Notes: generated by a model from the letters alone, not told the origin. A stretch of DNA of 64,000 bases from Subtercola lobariae (GCF_014640255.1 NZ_BMGP01000003.1:1-64000), one strand, 5' to 3'. Positions 43,569 to 53,013 are shown, counted from the first letter of the stretch. Numbers and translations: made by a program.

Positions 43569-43890
43569 CGAAGTGAGCCACCTACGACGTAGTGAGCTAT
43601 GTCTACCCGCCTCAATACGGCGTAAGGGGCTCACCTCAAGGCGCGACAGGCGCCGCGCGAGCGAGCGAGCCGCCTACGTCGAAGTGAGCCGCCCACGTCG
43701 AAGTGAGCTAGGCCTACCGGGCTCGCGGCGTAAGGGGCTCACCTTAAGGCGCGACTGGCGCGGCGCGAGCGAGCGAGCGAGCGAGTCGCCTACGTCGAAG
43801 TGAGCCACCTACGACGTAGTGAGCTAGGTCTACCCGCCTCAATACGGCGTAAGGGGCTCACCTCGAGGCGCGGCGTGCGCCGTGCGCCGG
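43569..43890. repeat. three imperfect 111-116-bp tandem units between ruvA and ruvC
   Basis: This is the only interval above 300 nt without a gene (43479-43914). Units begin at 43569, 43680 and 43796 with CGAAGTGAGCC. Each contains ACGTCG/ACGACGTAGTGAGCTA, a GTAAGGGGCTCACCT word complementary to AGTGAGCC, and a GCGAGCGAGCGAG run. Units 1 and 3 also share CCTCAATACGGCG. The inverted words AGTGAGCC and GGCTCAC could pair within a unit. Small open frames here are artefacts of the repeats. Confidence 0.88.
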
Positions 43891-43914
43891 GCGAGCGTCA
43901 CGGGTCGCGGGCGG

Positions 43915-44553
43915 TCAGCGGCGAAGGCCGCTGCGCTCGGGGGCCGCGGCCTTCGCGGCCTGTTCGGCGGCGAACCAGGCGGCCTGGGCGTTGGTGAGGC
44001 GTGCGGCGGGGCGATCGCGGGGGGTAGCGCCGCCGTGCAGGTCGCCGCTCGCGGCCGCGGCGCTCTGCGCGAGCGCGCCGAGTGGTGAGCGCCAGGCGTG
44101 GCAGATGGCCAGCGCAAGGGCGTCGGCGGCGTCAGCCGGCCTCGGAATCTCTTCGAGCCGCAGAATTTTCGCCACCATGGTGCCGACCTGCTTCTTGTCG
44201 GCCTGGCCGTAGCCTGTGACGGCGGCCTTCACTTCGGTGGGCGTGTGCATGCCGATCGGCAGCCCACGTTTCACGGCCTGCAGCATCGCGATGCCGCTCA
44301 CCTGGGCCGTACCCATGACGGTGCTGACGTTGGTGTCGGCGAATACCCGCTCGAGGGCTACGCGTTCGGGCTTGTACTCGTCGAGCATCCGTTCGATGCC
44401 GTCGCTGATGGTCAGCAGCCGATTCTCGTGCTGTTCACCGGCGGGGGTACGGATGACCGTGACGTGCACCAAGGTGGCGCGACGGTTCTGCGACACATCG
44501 ACGATGCCGACACCGCAGCGGGTCAGCCCCGGGTCGATTCCTAATACGCGCAC
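43915..44553 (-). CDS. ruvC: crossover junction endodeoxyribonuclease RuvC
   Basis: Resolves Holliday junctions. 212 residues: the catalytic Asp in [16 protein letters not shown], Glu in [18 protein letters not shown], and the C-terminal Asp pair in [16 protein letters not shown]; the [12 protein letters not shown] loop is conserved. The last 45 residues are Ala-rich and extend beyond the usual end. ATG start; 192 nt of spacer to yebC (44554-44745) contains the perfect palindrome CCGCGGGCCCGCGG (44611-44624) and no gene. Confidence 0.95.
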   Translation of the reverse strand: MRVLGIDPGLTRCGVGIVDVSQNRRATLVHVTVIRTPAGEQHENRLLTISDGIERMLDEYKPERVALERVFADTNVSTVMGTAQVSGIAMLQAVKRGLPIGMHTPTEVKAAVTGYGQADKKQVGTMVAKILRLEEIPRPADAADALALAICHAWRSPLGALAQSAAAASGDLHGGATPRDRPAARLTNAQAAWFAAEQAAKAAAPERSGLRR

Positions 44554-44745
44554 GGCGCAAACCTATCTCGCACCGAGCTCCTTGACCCGAACGCTCCGAT
44601 GCGTGTCTCGCCGCGGGCCCGCGGCCGCCCGCTCCCGTCGAACTCAACCTGAGGCCGTTTCGACGCAAGAGCGGTCGCTGTGGCTGCCTCACAACCGTGA
44701 CAACGACCTCATAATGCCGGAAGTGGCGGCGGAGGCGGCGCCGGG

Positions 44746-45504
44746 TTAGTCGTTCTCGAGCTCGGCCTGCACCTCGGGGGTGAGGTCGAGGTTCGAGTAG
44801 ATGTTCTGCACGTCGTCGTTGTCTTCGAGCGCGTCGATGAGGCGGAAGACCTTGCGCGCGGTCTCGGCGTCGACCTCGACCTTGAGGGTGGGCACGAACT
44901 CGATGTCGGCAGAGTCGTAGTCGATTCCGGCGTCTTGCAGCGCCGTTCGGTTCGCGACGAGGTCTGAGGGCTCGGTGAGCACCTCGAACTCGTGACCGTG
45001 GTCGATGACTTCTTCGGCTCCGGCGTCGAGAACGGCGAGCATCACGTCGTCTTCACTCAGCGTGGGCGTGTGCTCGACCTTGATGACGCCCTTGCGGTGG
45101 AAGTTGTACGCGACGCTACCCGGGTCGCCCATGGTGCCGCCGTTGCGCGAGACGATGGCCCGAACATCCGCCGCCGCCCGGTTTTTGTTGTCAGTGAGGC
45201 ACTCGATGAGCATCGCGACACCATTGGCGGCATAACCCTCGTACATGATGGTCTGGTAGTCCACGGCGTCAGCGCCGACACCGGCGCCTCGCTTGACGGC
45301 CCGGTCGATCAGGTCTTTCGGAACAGACGTCTTCTTCGCCTTCTGAATGGCGTCGACGAGTGTGGGGTTACCAGAGAGGTCGGCGCCGCCCAGCTTCGCG
45401 GCGACCTCGATGTTCTTGATGAGCTTGGCGAACGACTTCGCACGGCGGGCGTCGGTGACCGCTTTCTGGTGCTTGGTGGTTGCCCACTTGGAATGACCTG
45501 ACAT
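44746..45504 (-). CDS. yebC: YebC/PmpR family protein
   Basis: Family with described roles as transcription regulator and, more recently, as translation factor relieving proline stalls. From the ATG at 45502-45504 ([27 protein letters not shown] 7 nt upstream) it has 252 residues, the normal family length. Conserved: [56 protein letters not shown]. An eight-codon longer start is rejected. The yebC-ruvC neighbourhood is standard. Confidence 0.95.
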   Translation of the reverse strand: MSGHSKWATTKHQKAVTDARRAKSFAKLIKNIEVAAKLGGADLSGNPTLVDAIQKAKKTSVPKDLIDRAVKRGAGVGADAVDYQTIMYEGYAANGVAMLIECLTDNKNRAAADVRAIVSRNGGTMGDPGSVAYNFHRKGVIKVEHTPTLSEDDVMLAVLDAGAEEVIDHGHEFEVLTEPSDLVANRTALQDAGIDYDSADIEFVPTLKVEVDAETARKVFRLIDALEDNDDVQNIYSNLDLTPEVQAELEND

Positions 45505-45570
45505 AGTGCTCTCCTTGAAAAATCTCACCCAGTCTAAATCAGATGGGCGGGGCGCTGCGGTTCGAAAGCG

Positions 45571-46281
45571 CTAGCTGTGGAAACCGACGCTCAGCACGCG
45601 GTCGTAGAAGCGGCGGTGAAACCGGTAATCGTCGGTCATCTCGGGGTGAAACGAGGTGCCCAGCAGGTTGCCCTGTTCGACCGCGATGACTCGCCCGTCG
45701 TCGAGTGCGCCGAGAATGGATGCCCGCTCCCCCACCTGCTCGACCACCGGAGCCCTGATGAACACCGCGTGCACCGCCGGTGCACCGAGCGCAGGAATGT
45801 CGATGTCGACCTCGAACGACTCCTTCTGGCTGCCGAATGCGTTGCGGCGCACCGCAATGTCGAGGCCACCGAGGCTCTGCTGCCCCTCGATGCCGTCGAG
45901 CACGGTGTCGGCGAGCATGATCAGCCCCGCACACGTGCCGTAGACGGGCAGACCCGCCGCAATGGCCTCTGTGAGCGGGTCGGCGAGCCCGAACATCCGT
46001 GACAGCTTGTCGATGACGCTCGACTCGCCGCCGGGAATGACGAGCCCAGAAACCTGGGCGAGCTCGGATGGCCGGCGCACGGTGATGACATCGGCACCGA
46101 ACGATCTCAGTACATCGGCATGTTCTCGGTAATCGCCTTGCAGCGCAAGAACGCCGACCGGCGCCAACCCGGAGCCGGCGGAGCTGCCAGAACCGGCAGA
46201 GCTGGCAGAACCTGTGGAGCTGCGAGCCCCGGCGCCCGCTGCGCTGCCGACGAGGTCGTTCAGGCCCGAGTTACCAGCCAC
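45571..46281 (-). CDS. pdxT: pyridoxal 5'-phosphate synthase glutaminase subunit
   Basis: Supplies ammonia to PdxS. The class I glutaminase core begins GVLALQGDYREHADVLRSFG at about residue 42, with the PGGESSVIDKLSR oxyanion region, the nucleophile in YGTCAGLIMLAD and the His/Glu pair in GTSFHPEMTDD. Before it are about 40 residues of Ser/Gly/Ala linker (SSTGSASSAGSGSSAGSG) that most PdxT proteins lack. The GTG at 46279-46281 starts it 8 nt after the pdxS stop. Confidence 0.95.
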   Translation of the reverse strand: MAGNSGLNDLVGSAAGAGARSSTGSASSAGSGSSAGSGLAPVGVLALQGDYREHADVLRSFGADVITVRRPSELAQVSGLVIPGGESSVIDKLSRMFGLADPLTEAIAAGLPVYGTCAGLIMLADTVLDGIEGQQSLGGLDIAVRRNAFGSQKESFEVDIDIPALGAPAVHAVFIRAPVVEQVGERASILGALDDGRVIAVEQGNLLGTSFHPEMTDDYRFHRRFYDRVLSVGFHS

Positions 46282-46289
46282 GCCCCTCG

Positions 46290-47192
46290 CTACCAGCCAC
46301 GCTCTGAGAGGCGGTGCGGCGCGGCGAGGTCTGCCACGTTGATGCCCACCATGGCCTCACCGAGCCCGCGCGATGCCTCGGCGATGACCTGAGGGTCGTC
46401 GTAGAACGTGGTCGCCTTGACGATTGCCGCGGCACGTGCGGCCGGGTCACCCGACTTGAACACGCCTGAACCCACGAACACGCCGTCGGCTCCGAGCTGC
46501 ATCATCATGGCCGCGTCGGCTGGCGTCGCGACGCCGCCCGCGGTGAAGAGCACGACGGGCAGCTTGCCGGTCTCAGCGATTTCGACCACGAGTTCGTAGG
46601 GCGCCTGCAGCTCTTTCGAAGCGACGTACAGTTCGTCGGGCGCCATCGAGCTCAGGGCCCGGATCTCGCCGAGGATCTTGCGAATGTGCTTGGTGGCCTC
46701 TGACACGTCACCGGTGCCGGCCTCGCCCTTCGAGCGGATCATCGCCGCGCCCTCGTTGATGCGGCGCAGAGCCTCACCGAGGTTGGTGGCACCACAGACG
46801 AAGGGAACCGTGAAGTTCCACTTGTCGATGTGGTTCACGTAGTCAGCCGGTGAGAGAACCTCTGACTCGTCGATGTAGTCGACGTCGAGCGCCTGCAGAA
46901 TCTGCGCCTCGACGAAGTGGCCGATGCGGGCCTTTGCCATCACCGGAATCGACACGGCAGAGATGATGCCGTCGATCAGGTCGGGGTCGCTCATGCGCGC
47001 GACACCGCCCTGCGAACGAATGTCGGCGGGAACGCGCTCGAGGGCCATCACGGCGACGGCGCCAGCGTCTTCGGCGATGCGGGCCTGTTCGGCGTTCACG
47101 ACGTCCATAATGACGCCGCCCTTGAGCATCTCTGCGAGGCCGCGTTTGACACGGCTCGAGCCGACGGAAGAAGTGGGGGTGGAGTCAGTCAT
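46290..47192 (-). CDS. pdxS: pyridoxal 5'-phosphate synthase lyase subunit
   Basis: Makes PLP from ribose 5-phosphate, glyceraldehyde 3-phosphate and ammonia. 300 residues, highly conserved: [29 protein letters not shown], the [19 protein letters not shown] strand and the catalytic lysine segment ..[26 protein letters not shown] start; the HIT gene lies 21 nt upstream. Confidence 0.97.
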   Translation of the reverse strand: MTDSTPTSSVGSSRVKRGLAEMLKGGVIMDVVNAEQARIAEDAGAVAVMALERVPADIRSQGGVARMSDPDLIDGIISAVSIPVMAKARIGHFVEAQILQALDVDYIDESEVLSPADYVNHIDKWNFTVPFVCGATNLGEALRRINEGAAMIRSKGEAGTGDVSEATKHIRKILGEIRALSSMAPDELYVASKELQAPYELVVEIAETGKLPVVLFTAGGVATPADAAMMMQLGADGVFVGSGVFKSGDPAARAAAIVKATTFYDDPQVIAEASRGLGEAMVGINVADLAAPHRLSERGW

Positions 47193-47213
47193 AGTGCTTT
47201 CTATTCTACGGGT

Positions 47214-47756
47214 CTAGGATGCGGGCCACGCGGCCGCGATGGTCGCCCGAACCTCGCCGAGGAGCTCGGGCAGCGCCTTCGTTCTCGCGATGATCGGAAA
47301 GAAATTCGCATCGCTCGCCCAGCGCGGCACAATGTGCTGGTGCAGGTGATCGGCGATGCCGGCGCCCGCCACCTGGCCTTGGTTGATGCCGATATTGAAG
47401 CCGTCGTTCTTCGAGACAGAGCGCACGACGCGCATCGCCGTCTGGGTCAGTGCCGCGATCTCGGCGACCTCGTCGTCTGTCGCCTCGTCATAGAGCGGAA
47501 CGTGGCGATACGGGCAGACCAGGAGATGACCGCTGTTGTACGGAAACAGGTTCAGCAGAACATAGGCGTGCGTTCCACGGGCCACGATCAGAGCTTCTTC
47601 GTCGCTCAGCGAGGGCGCGACGCAGAACGGGCACGACTTTTCGTGCGGAGTCGGGCCGGCCTGAATGTAGACCATGCGGTGCGGGGTCCACAGGCGCTGA
47701 AATTCGTCAGGAACCCCGGCCAGGTGGCTGGGGTCGGTGATCTCGATGTCGCTCAC
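47214..47756 (-). CDS. HIT-family nucleotide hydrolase
   Basis: Histidine-triad protein of 180 residues with CPFCVAPSLSDEE near the N terminus, YNSGHLLVCPYRHV, and the triad HLHQHIVPRW. In actinobacteria this type hydrolyses or phosphorolyses Ap4A-like nucleotides. The GTG start is 2 nt after the thrS stop. In many relatives pgsA and lipid-acyl/mannosyl transferase genes lie between HIT and pdxS; here HIT borders pdxS directly. Confidence 0.9.
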   Translation of the reverse strand: MSDIEITDPSHLAGVPDEFQRLWTPHRMVYIQAGPTPHEKSCPFCVAPSLSDEEALIVARGTHAYVLLNLFPYNSGHLLVCPYRHVPLYDEATDDEVAEIAALTQTAMRVVRSVSKNDGFNIGINQGQVAGAGIADHLHQHIVPRWASDANFFPIIARTKALPELLGEVRATIAAAWPAS

Positions 47757-47758
47757 AA

Positions 47759-49747
47759 TCAGATCTGACCCTGGCTGGTGACCTGCACCTTGTTCTCGAT
47801 CGACGCCACGATCTTGTCGATGGCGTCGGCGACCGGCACGGCGTTCTCTTGCGTTCCGTCGCGGAAGCGGAAGCTCACAGTGCCGCCGGCGCGGTCTTCG
47901 TCGCCGACGATCAGCTGAAACGGCACCTTGTTCTTGGTGTGAGTGCGAATCTTCTTCTGCATACGGTCGGCCGAGGCATCCAATTCGGCCCTCACGCCAC
48001 GCGCCTTGAGCTGTTTGATGACGTCACCCAAGTACTCTTCGTATTGCTCGGCGACCGGGATGCCTACCACTTGCACGGGCGAAAGCCACACCGGGAACGC
48101 CCCCGCGTAGTGCTCGGTGAGCAGCCCGAAGAACCGCTCGACCGAACCGAACAGCGCGCGGTGGATCATGACGGGCCGCTTCTTCGTGCCGTCGCTCGCG
48201 GTGTATTCGAGCTCGAAGCGCTCGGGCATATTGAAGTCGAGCTGGATGGTCGACATCTGCCAGGTGCGACCGATGGCGTCGCGCGCCTGAACCGAGATCT
48301 TCGGGCCGTAGAACGCCGCCCCGGCGGGGTCGGGTACGAGTTCGAGCCCGGATGCGGCGGCCACCTCGGCGAGCGTATCGGTGGCCTCCTTCCACGCCTC
48401 GTCGGTACCTACGTACTTCTCGTCGTTGCGGGTCGAGAGCTCGAGGTAGAAGTCGTCGAGCCCGTAGTCTTTCAGCAGCCCGAGCACGAATGTGAGCAGG
48501 CTGGTGAGCTCGCCTTTCATATCTTCGAGAGTCGTGAAGATATGTGCGTCGTCTTGGGTCATGCCGCGCACACGAGTGAGCCCGTGAACGACGCCCGACT
48601 TCTCGTACCGGTAGACCGTGCCGAATTCGAACATGCGCAGCGGAAGGTCGCGGTACGACCGGCCTGACGATTCGAAAATCAAACAGTGGAACGGGCAGTT
48701 CATCGGCTTGAGGTAGTAGTCGGCGGCCTGGCGAGTGATCTCGCCCTCTTCGTTGCGCGCCTCATCGAGCTGCATCGGCGGGAACATCGAGTCTTTGTAG
48801 AAACCGAGGTGCCCAGAGGTTTCGAACAAGTTCGACTTGGTGATGTGCGGCGAGTAGACGAAGTCGTAGCCTTCGACCTCGTGGCGCTTGCGCGAGTAGT
48901 CCTCCATCTCGCGGCGGATGATTCCGCCCTTCGGGTGGAAGACCGCGAGCCCCGAGCCGATCTTGTCGGGGAACGAGAACAGATCGAGTTCCGCGCCGAG
49001 GCGGCGGTGATCGCGCTTCGCGGCCTCCTCCTGCCGGGCCTGGTAGGCACGCAGTTCGTCTTTGGTGGGCCACGCGGTGCCGTAGATGCGCTGTAACTGC
49101 GGGTTCTTCTCAGAGCCACGCCAGTACGCCGCCGCCAGGCGGGTGAGCGCGAAACCGTTGCCGATCATTCTCGTGTTCGGCAGGTGCGGGCCGCGGCAGA
49201 GGTCTTTCCAGACCGTTTCGCCGGTCTTCGGGTCGACGTTGTCGTAGATGGTGAGTTCGGCGCCGCCGACCTCGACCGACTCGTCTTCGGCGGCCGAACC
49301 GCCCTTGATGCCGATGAGTTCGAGCTTGTACGGCTCATTCGCCAGCTCGGCGCGGGCCTCGTCGTCGGTGACGACACGGCGTACGAAGCGCTGGCCCTGA
49401 CGGATGATGCGTTCCATCGCCTTTTCGAGCGTCTTCAGATCATCCGGAGTGAACGGCTCGGCAACACCGAAGTCGTAGTAGAAGCCGTCGGTCACGGGCG
49501 GCCCGATGCCGAGTTTCGCCTCGGGGTTGATCGACTGCACGGCCTGCGCCATGACGTGGGTTGCCGAGTGTCGCAGAATGTTGAGGCCGTCGGGCGAGTC
49601 GATGGGCACCGCCTCGACGAAGTCGCCGGCCTTGGCGGTGGCAGCGAGATCACGCAGTTCACCGTTGACCTTCATGGCCACGATCGTTCGATCGGTAAAC
49701 AGTTCGAATCCGGTGTGATCGGTCTCGACGGTGATGATGTCACTCAC
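47759..49747 (-). CDS. thrS: threonine-tRNA ligase
   Basis: Class II synthetase of 662 residues: TGS domain, SAD-type editing domain ([31 protein letters not shown]), catalytic core with [15 protein letters not shown] and [16 protein letters not shown], and an anticodon-binding domain ([22 protein letters not shown]). GTG start at 49745-49747 with AAGGAG 10 nt upstream. No T-box-like leader fits in the 94-nt spacer (49748-49841) to the divergent gene. Confidence 0.96.
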   Translation of the reverse strand: MSDIITVETDHTGFELFTDRTIVAMKVNGELRDLAATAKAGDFVEAVPIDSPDGLNILRHSATHVMAQAVQSINPEAKLGIGPPVTDGFYYDFGVAEPFTPDDLKTLEKAMERIIRQGQRFVRRVVTDDEARAELANEPYKLELIGIKGGSAAEDESVEVGGAELTIYDNVDPKTGETVWKDLCRGPHLPNTRMIGNGFALTRLAAAYWRGSEKNPQLQRIYGTAWPTKDELRAYQARQEEAAKRDHRRLGAELDLFSFPDKIGSGLAVFHPKGGIIRREMEDYSRKRHEVEGYDFVYSPHITKSNLFETSGHLGFYKDSMFPPMQLDEARNEEGEITRQAADYYLKPMNCPFHCLIFESSGRSYRDLPLRMFEFGTVYRYEKSGVVHGLTRVRGMTQDDAHIFTTLEDMKGELTSLLTFVLGLLKDYGLDDFYLELSTRNDEKYVGTDEAWKEATDTLAEVAAASGLELVPDPAGAAFYGPKISVQARDAIGRTWQMSTIQLDFNMPERFELEYTASDGTKKRPVMIHRALFGSVERFFGLLTEHYAGAFPVWLSPVQVVGIPVAEQYEEYLGDVIKQLKARGVRAELDASADRMQKKIRTHTKNKVPFQLIVGDEDRAGGTVSFRFRDGTQENAVPVADAIDKIVASIENKVQVTSQGQI

Positions 49748-49841
49748 GTAACGGGTGCTCCTTGCGCAATTGTGGTACCCAGCCCTTCAACTTTAGTGCG
49801 CTATAAACTGAGGGCTTACCCGCGCGAATGGAGTTCTGTAG

Positions 49842-51092
49842 GTGGAGTCAGACCTCCCGCGCCTGGTGCTGCACCACGACGCCGTGCAGAGCAACATCGC
49901 CGTGATGCAGTCGTATTGCGACGAGCGCGGTGTTCTGCTCGCCCCGCACGCGAAGACCCATCTCGTTCGAGAGCTCTGCGAGCGGCAGCTGGCGGCGGGT
50001 GCCTGGGGGTTGACCGCTGCGACCACGGCGCAGGTTCGGCAGCTCGAGGCGTGGGGGGTGCCCCGCATTGTGCACGCGAAAGTGCTGGTGGATGCCCCGG
50101 GCATCCACTGGGTTGCGACGACGTTTCTCGGGCAGGGCGCTTCGGCCGAGTACCTCTGTTACGTCGATTCGGTGGCCGGTGCTCTGCTGCTCGAGCGTGA
50201 GTTGGCGGTCGCGGGTGCCGAACGGCCGCTCAGGGTGCTGCTCGAGCGAGGCTTCGAGGGCGGCCGCACGGGCGTGCGCAGCCCCGTGGATGCTCTGCAG
50301 ATCGCCCGGCACGTAGCGGGCTCGGCGTGGCTGAGCCTGGCCGGCGTCGCGGGGTTCGAGGGGTTGATCGGCGACCGGAGTGGGGTCGATGAGCTTCTGC
50401 AGAGCATCCATCAGACCGTGGTCGACTGCCACGCCGAGAGCTTGTTCGACGGGGTGCCCGTGGTTACGGCAGGTGGCAGTTCGTTTTTCGACGCCGTGGC
50501 CCGGCAGCTCGGCCCGTCGTCGTTCGATTTCGAGGTGCAGACGGTGCTGCGAAGTGGATGCTACGTCACCCACGATCACGGGCTGTATGCCCGCACATCG
50601 CCGCTCGCCGGCCGGCTGACGCCCGCGCTCGAGGTGCACGCGAGCGTGCTGTCGCAGCCCGAGCCGGGGGTGCTGATCGTAGGGTTCGGCAGGCGCGACG
50701 TGCCGACCGATGCCGGCCTGCCGGTGGTTCTGGGGTTTCAGAGCCGCACGGGCGACGGCGACGGCGCGAGTGACGGCGGGGGCGCGGGCGACGGCCAGAG
50801 TGACGGCGGGGGCGCGGACGACGGCGAGAGCGACGGCGGGGGCGGGGGCGACGGCCACGGCGCGAGTGACGGCGGGGGCGCGCCCGGGCCCGCAGACACA
50901 ACCGAATGGAGCGTTTTCGCCGTGAACGATCACCACGCCTTTCTGCGCGTGCCGGTAGGGGTCGACGTCTCGCCTGGCACGGTGCTGCGTTTCGGCATCA
51001 GCCACCCGTGCGGCGCTTTCGACCGGTGGCGCAGTATCAGCGAGCTCGACGCCGATGGGCGCATCATGGGCGTTGTGAGGCCGGCGCTGTGA
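49842..51092 (+). CDS. PLP-dependent amino acid deaminase / D-threonine aldolase-like
   Basis: 416 residues. The N-terminal alanine-racemase-like TIM barrel carries the PLP lysine in LLAPHAKTHLVRELCERQL and continues with AGAWGLTAATTAQVRQLEAWG. The C-terminal domain ends with HHAFLRVPVGVDVSPGTVLRFGISHPC, a D-serine dehydratase/D-threonine aldolase metal-site pattern. Substrate not determinable. Oddity: a stretch of about 45 residues of Gly/Asp/Ser/Ala (encoded at 50750-50890) is inserted before the final strands. GTG start, divergent from thrS; its stop overlaps the next gene (GTGA). Confidence 0.8.
   Translation: MESDLPRLVLHHDAVQSNIAVMQSYCDERGVLLAPHAKTHLVRELCERQLAAGAWGLTAATTAQVRQLEAWGVPRIVHAKVLVDAPGIHWVATTFLGQGASAEYLCYVDSVAGALLLERELAVAGAERPLRVLLERGFEGGRTGVRSPVDALQIARHVAGSAWLSLAGVAGFEGLIGDRSGVDELLQSIHQTVVDCHAESLFDGVPVVTAGGSSFFDAVARQLGPSSFDFEVQTVLRSGCYVTHDHGLYARTSPLAGRLTPALEVHASVLSQPEPGVLIVGFGRRDVPTDAGLPVVLGFQSRTGDGDGASDGGGAGDGQSDGGGADDGESDGGGGGDGHGASDGGGAPGPADTTEWSVFAVNDHHAFLRVPVGVDVSPGTVLRFGISHPCGAFDRWRSISELDADGRIMGVVRPAL
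50750..50890. repeat. GC-rich imperfect tandem repeat coding for a Gly/Asp linker
   Basis: Repeats of the type GAGTGACGGCGGGGGCGCG alternate with GACGACGGC blocks, always in multiples of three bases. They code for the DGGGAGDGQSDGGGADDG-type insertion of the deaminase-like protein. The Asp/Gly content recalls RTX repeats, but the GGxGxDxUx register is absent. Confidence 0.8.
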
Positions 51093-51985
51093 CGGCGCCG
51101 CGCATGGTGCTGCCGCCGATCGCACTGCCCGTGCGCAGCATCGGCGGCCACATGTTCGACTTCTCGCGGCAGATCGCGGTCATGGCCATCGTGAACCGCA
51201 CGCCCGACTCGTTCTTCGACCAGGGGCGAACGTTCGCGCTCGACCGAGCCGTAGCGGCGGCCGTGCAGGCAGCGGCAGACGGGGCAGACTGGGTCGACAT
51301 CGGCGGGGCTCCGTTCGCTCCCGGGCCCGAGATAGCGCTGGCTGACGAACTCGACCGGGTGATTCCGGTGATCGAGGGGTTGCGCGCCGAGTCAGACGTG
51401 GTCATTTCGGTCGACACCTTTCGCCCAGAGGTGGCGGCGGCCGCCATCGAAGCGGGGGCGAGCGTGATTAACGACACCACGGGCATCCACGACCCCCGGC
51501 TGGCCGAAGTGGTGGCCGACAGTGGCGCGACGCTCATCATCACGCACAGCCTGGCGGAACCCCGGCACCCCTACCCGCGCCCGCAGTATGGCGATGTGGC
51601 CGGCGAGATCGCTGCGTTTCTCAGCAAGCGCGTCGACCTGGCTCGCGCCTGCGGCGTGCCTGACGAGCGCATCATTCTCGACCCGGGGCACGACCTCAAT
51701 AAGAACACCCGCCAGACGCTCGAACTGACCAGGCGTTTCGGCGAGATTGCTGCGCTCGGCTTTCCGACCCTGGCGGCGGTCTCGAACAAAGACTTCGTGG
51801 GCGAATCGCTCGGCCGCGAGAAGCCCGATCGACTCGCCGGAAGCCTCGCCGCAGCAACGGTGAGCGTGCTGCTCGGTGCGCGCATCGTGCGCATGCACAA
51901 CGTGGCATCCTCCGTCGACGCGATGCGCATGGTCGAGGCCGTTCTGGGCTGGCGCGAGCCGGTCTTCGAGACCCACAACCTCTAG
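51089..51985 (+). CDS. folP: dihydropteroate synthase-like protein (FolP2-type?)
   Basis: The GTG at 51089-51091 overlaps the previous stop (GTGA) and gives 298 residues. DHPS features: IAVMAIVNRTPDSFFDQGR (pterin loop), WVDIGGAPFAPGPEI, VVISVDTFRPEVAAAAIEAGASVINDTTG and IILDPGHDLNKNTRQTLELTRR. Canonical DHPS has GGxSTRPG and DPGIGFGKT-like motifs; here the pABA-contacting loop reads GGAPFAPG. That suggests a paralogous, FolP2-like member that may not make dihydropteroate. The gene symbol is only a family label. Confidence 0.75.
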   Translation: MTAPRMVLPPIALPVRSIGGHMFDFSRQIAVMAIVNRTPDSFFDQGRTFALDRAVAAAVQAAADGADWVDIGGAPFAPGPEIALADELDRVIPVIEGLRAESDVVISVDTFRPEVAAAAIEAGASVINDTTGIHDPRLAEVVADSGATLIITHSLAEPRHPYPRPQYGDVAGEIAAFLSKRVDLARACGVPDERIILDPGHDLNKNTRQTLELTRRFGEIAALGFPTLAAVSNKDFVGESLGREKPDRLAGSLAAATVSVLLGARIVRMHNVASSVDAMRMVEAVLGWREPVFETHNL

Positions 51986-52000
51986 GGGCAGGAGTCGCAT

Positions 52001-52777
52001 ATGTCGGGCGACACTATTACTCAGCTAATGCCAGTGCGTGGCCGTTCGGCTCCGGATGCTCTCGCTGACGCCGACCTGCTGACGCTGTATGGGCATGCCG
52101 ACCGATCGCAGCCGCGCGTGCGGGCGAACTTCATCTCGTCGGTCGATGGCTCGGCGAGCGCCGGAGGGCTCTCGGGCAAGCTCGGCTCCCCCGCCGACAA
52201 GCGCGTCTTCGACCTGCTGCGTCAGGTCAGCGACGTTGTGCTGGTGGGGGCAGGAACGGTTCGTACCGAGGGCTACGGGGCCATGCGGTTGGCTCCGGAT
52301 GCCTCGGCCTGGCGCACCCGAAACGGGCTGCCCGAGCATCCGACGTTCGCCATCGTTTCGGGCCGGCTCGACCTCGACCCTGCCTCAGACGTGTTTGCGA
52401 AAGCGCCCGTGCGGCCTCTGGTGCTGACTGCTGCCTCTGCCGATGGGGCCAAGCGCGCCGGGCTCGAGGAGGTGGCTGAAATCATCGACTGCGGGGAGAA
52501 CCGAGTAGCTGCGGCCGCCCTCATTGCGGCGCTTACGTCTCGTGGGCTCCGGCAGGTGCACTGTGAGGGCGGCCCGTCGCTGCTCGGTTCGCTGGTGGCG
52601 GCCGATCAACTCGATGAGCTGTGTCTGAGCGTCAGCCCGTCGCTCGAGGGCGGTGCGGGGCCACGCATCGTGACGGCCGGCGACGACCCCGTCGACCTGC
52701 GCGCGATGCGCCTCGATCACGTTTTGCTGGCCGGCAGCATGCTCTTCACCAAGTACTCGAGGCAGAAGGCCGACTGA
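52001..52777 (+). CDS. pyrimidine reductase family protein (RibD C-terminal domain)
   Basis: 258 residues of the RibD_C/dihydrofolate-reductase-like fold. Visible are RANFISSVDGSASAGGLSG (substrate loop), RQVSDVVLVGAGTVRTEGYG (NADPH site), RQVHCEGGPSLLGSLVAADQ and DELCLSVSPSLEGG. It lacks the deaminase half of RibD. The next gene upstream is the DHPS-like one (15 nt), so a pterin- or flavin-type reductase role is plausible but unproven. Beyond its TGA (52775-52777) the same frame stays open through the adjoining repeat. Confidence 0.8.
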   Translation: MSGDTITQLMPVRGRSAPDALADADLLTLYGHADRSQPRVRANFISSVDGSASAGGLSGKLGSPADKRVFDLLRQVSDVVLVGAGTVRTEGYGAMRLAPDASAWRTRNGLPEHPTFAIVSGRLDLDPASDVFAKAPVRPLVLTAASADGAKRAGLEEVAEIIDCGENRVAAAALIAALTSRGLRQVHCEGGPSLLGSLVAADQLDELCLSVSPSLEGGAGPRIVTAGDDPVDLRAMRLDHVLLAGSMLFTKYSRQKAD

Positions 52778-52810
52778 GCGCTCAGGCCGGCTGTAGCGCA
52801 CCCAGCCCCG

Positions 52811-52985
52811 ACGGGGTCGGCGACGGCGTGCCCGGTCAGCGCAGCGTCGGCGACTGCCTGCCCAGCCAAGGCGGAGTCGGCGTCGGCGACGGCCTGCCCA
52901 GCCAAGCCGGCGTCTGCGACGGCCTGCCCAGTCAGGGCGGCGTCGGCGACGGCCTGCCCAGCCAAGGCAGCGTCGGCGACAGCAG
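52811..52985. repeat. five-unit 30-bp tandem repeat between convergent genes
   Basis: Units are anchored at 52825, 52855, 52891, 52921 and 52951 (GGCCTGCCCAGCCAAGGC-GTCGGCGAC type). Spacing is 30, 36, 30 and 30 bp, all multiples of three. Several frames are open on both strands; no start with a ribosome site was found, so I do not call a gene. Confidence 0.88.
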
Positions 52986-53013
52986 GGCCAGCAGCGGCTA
53001 GCAGCGGCTCGGC

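Noticed and set aside
43569-43890. Possible origin or CRISPR in the ruvA-ruvC gap
   Set aside because: No DnaA boxes, AT-rich unwinding region or spacer structure was seen; the units are direct imperfect repeats.
44611-44624. Perfect palindrome CCGCGGGCCCGCGG as a regulatory site
   Set aside because: In high-GC DNA a 14-bp GC-only palindrome in a spacer is weak evidence, and there is no T-tract for a terminator.
49748-49841. T-box leader for thrS
   Set aside because: Only 94 nt separate thrS from the divergent gene, and no T-box core sequence or terminator was found.
50750-50890. RTX calcium-binding repeats in the deaminase-like protein
   Set aside because: The nine-residue GGxGxDxUx register does not hold; it is a low-complexity Gly/Asp run.
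52811-52985. CRISPR-like array
   Set aside because: Units are head-to-tail without unique spacers, and there are no cas genes; it is a simple tandem repeat.
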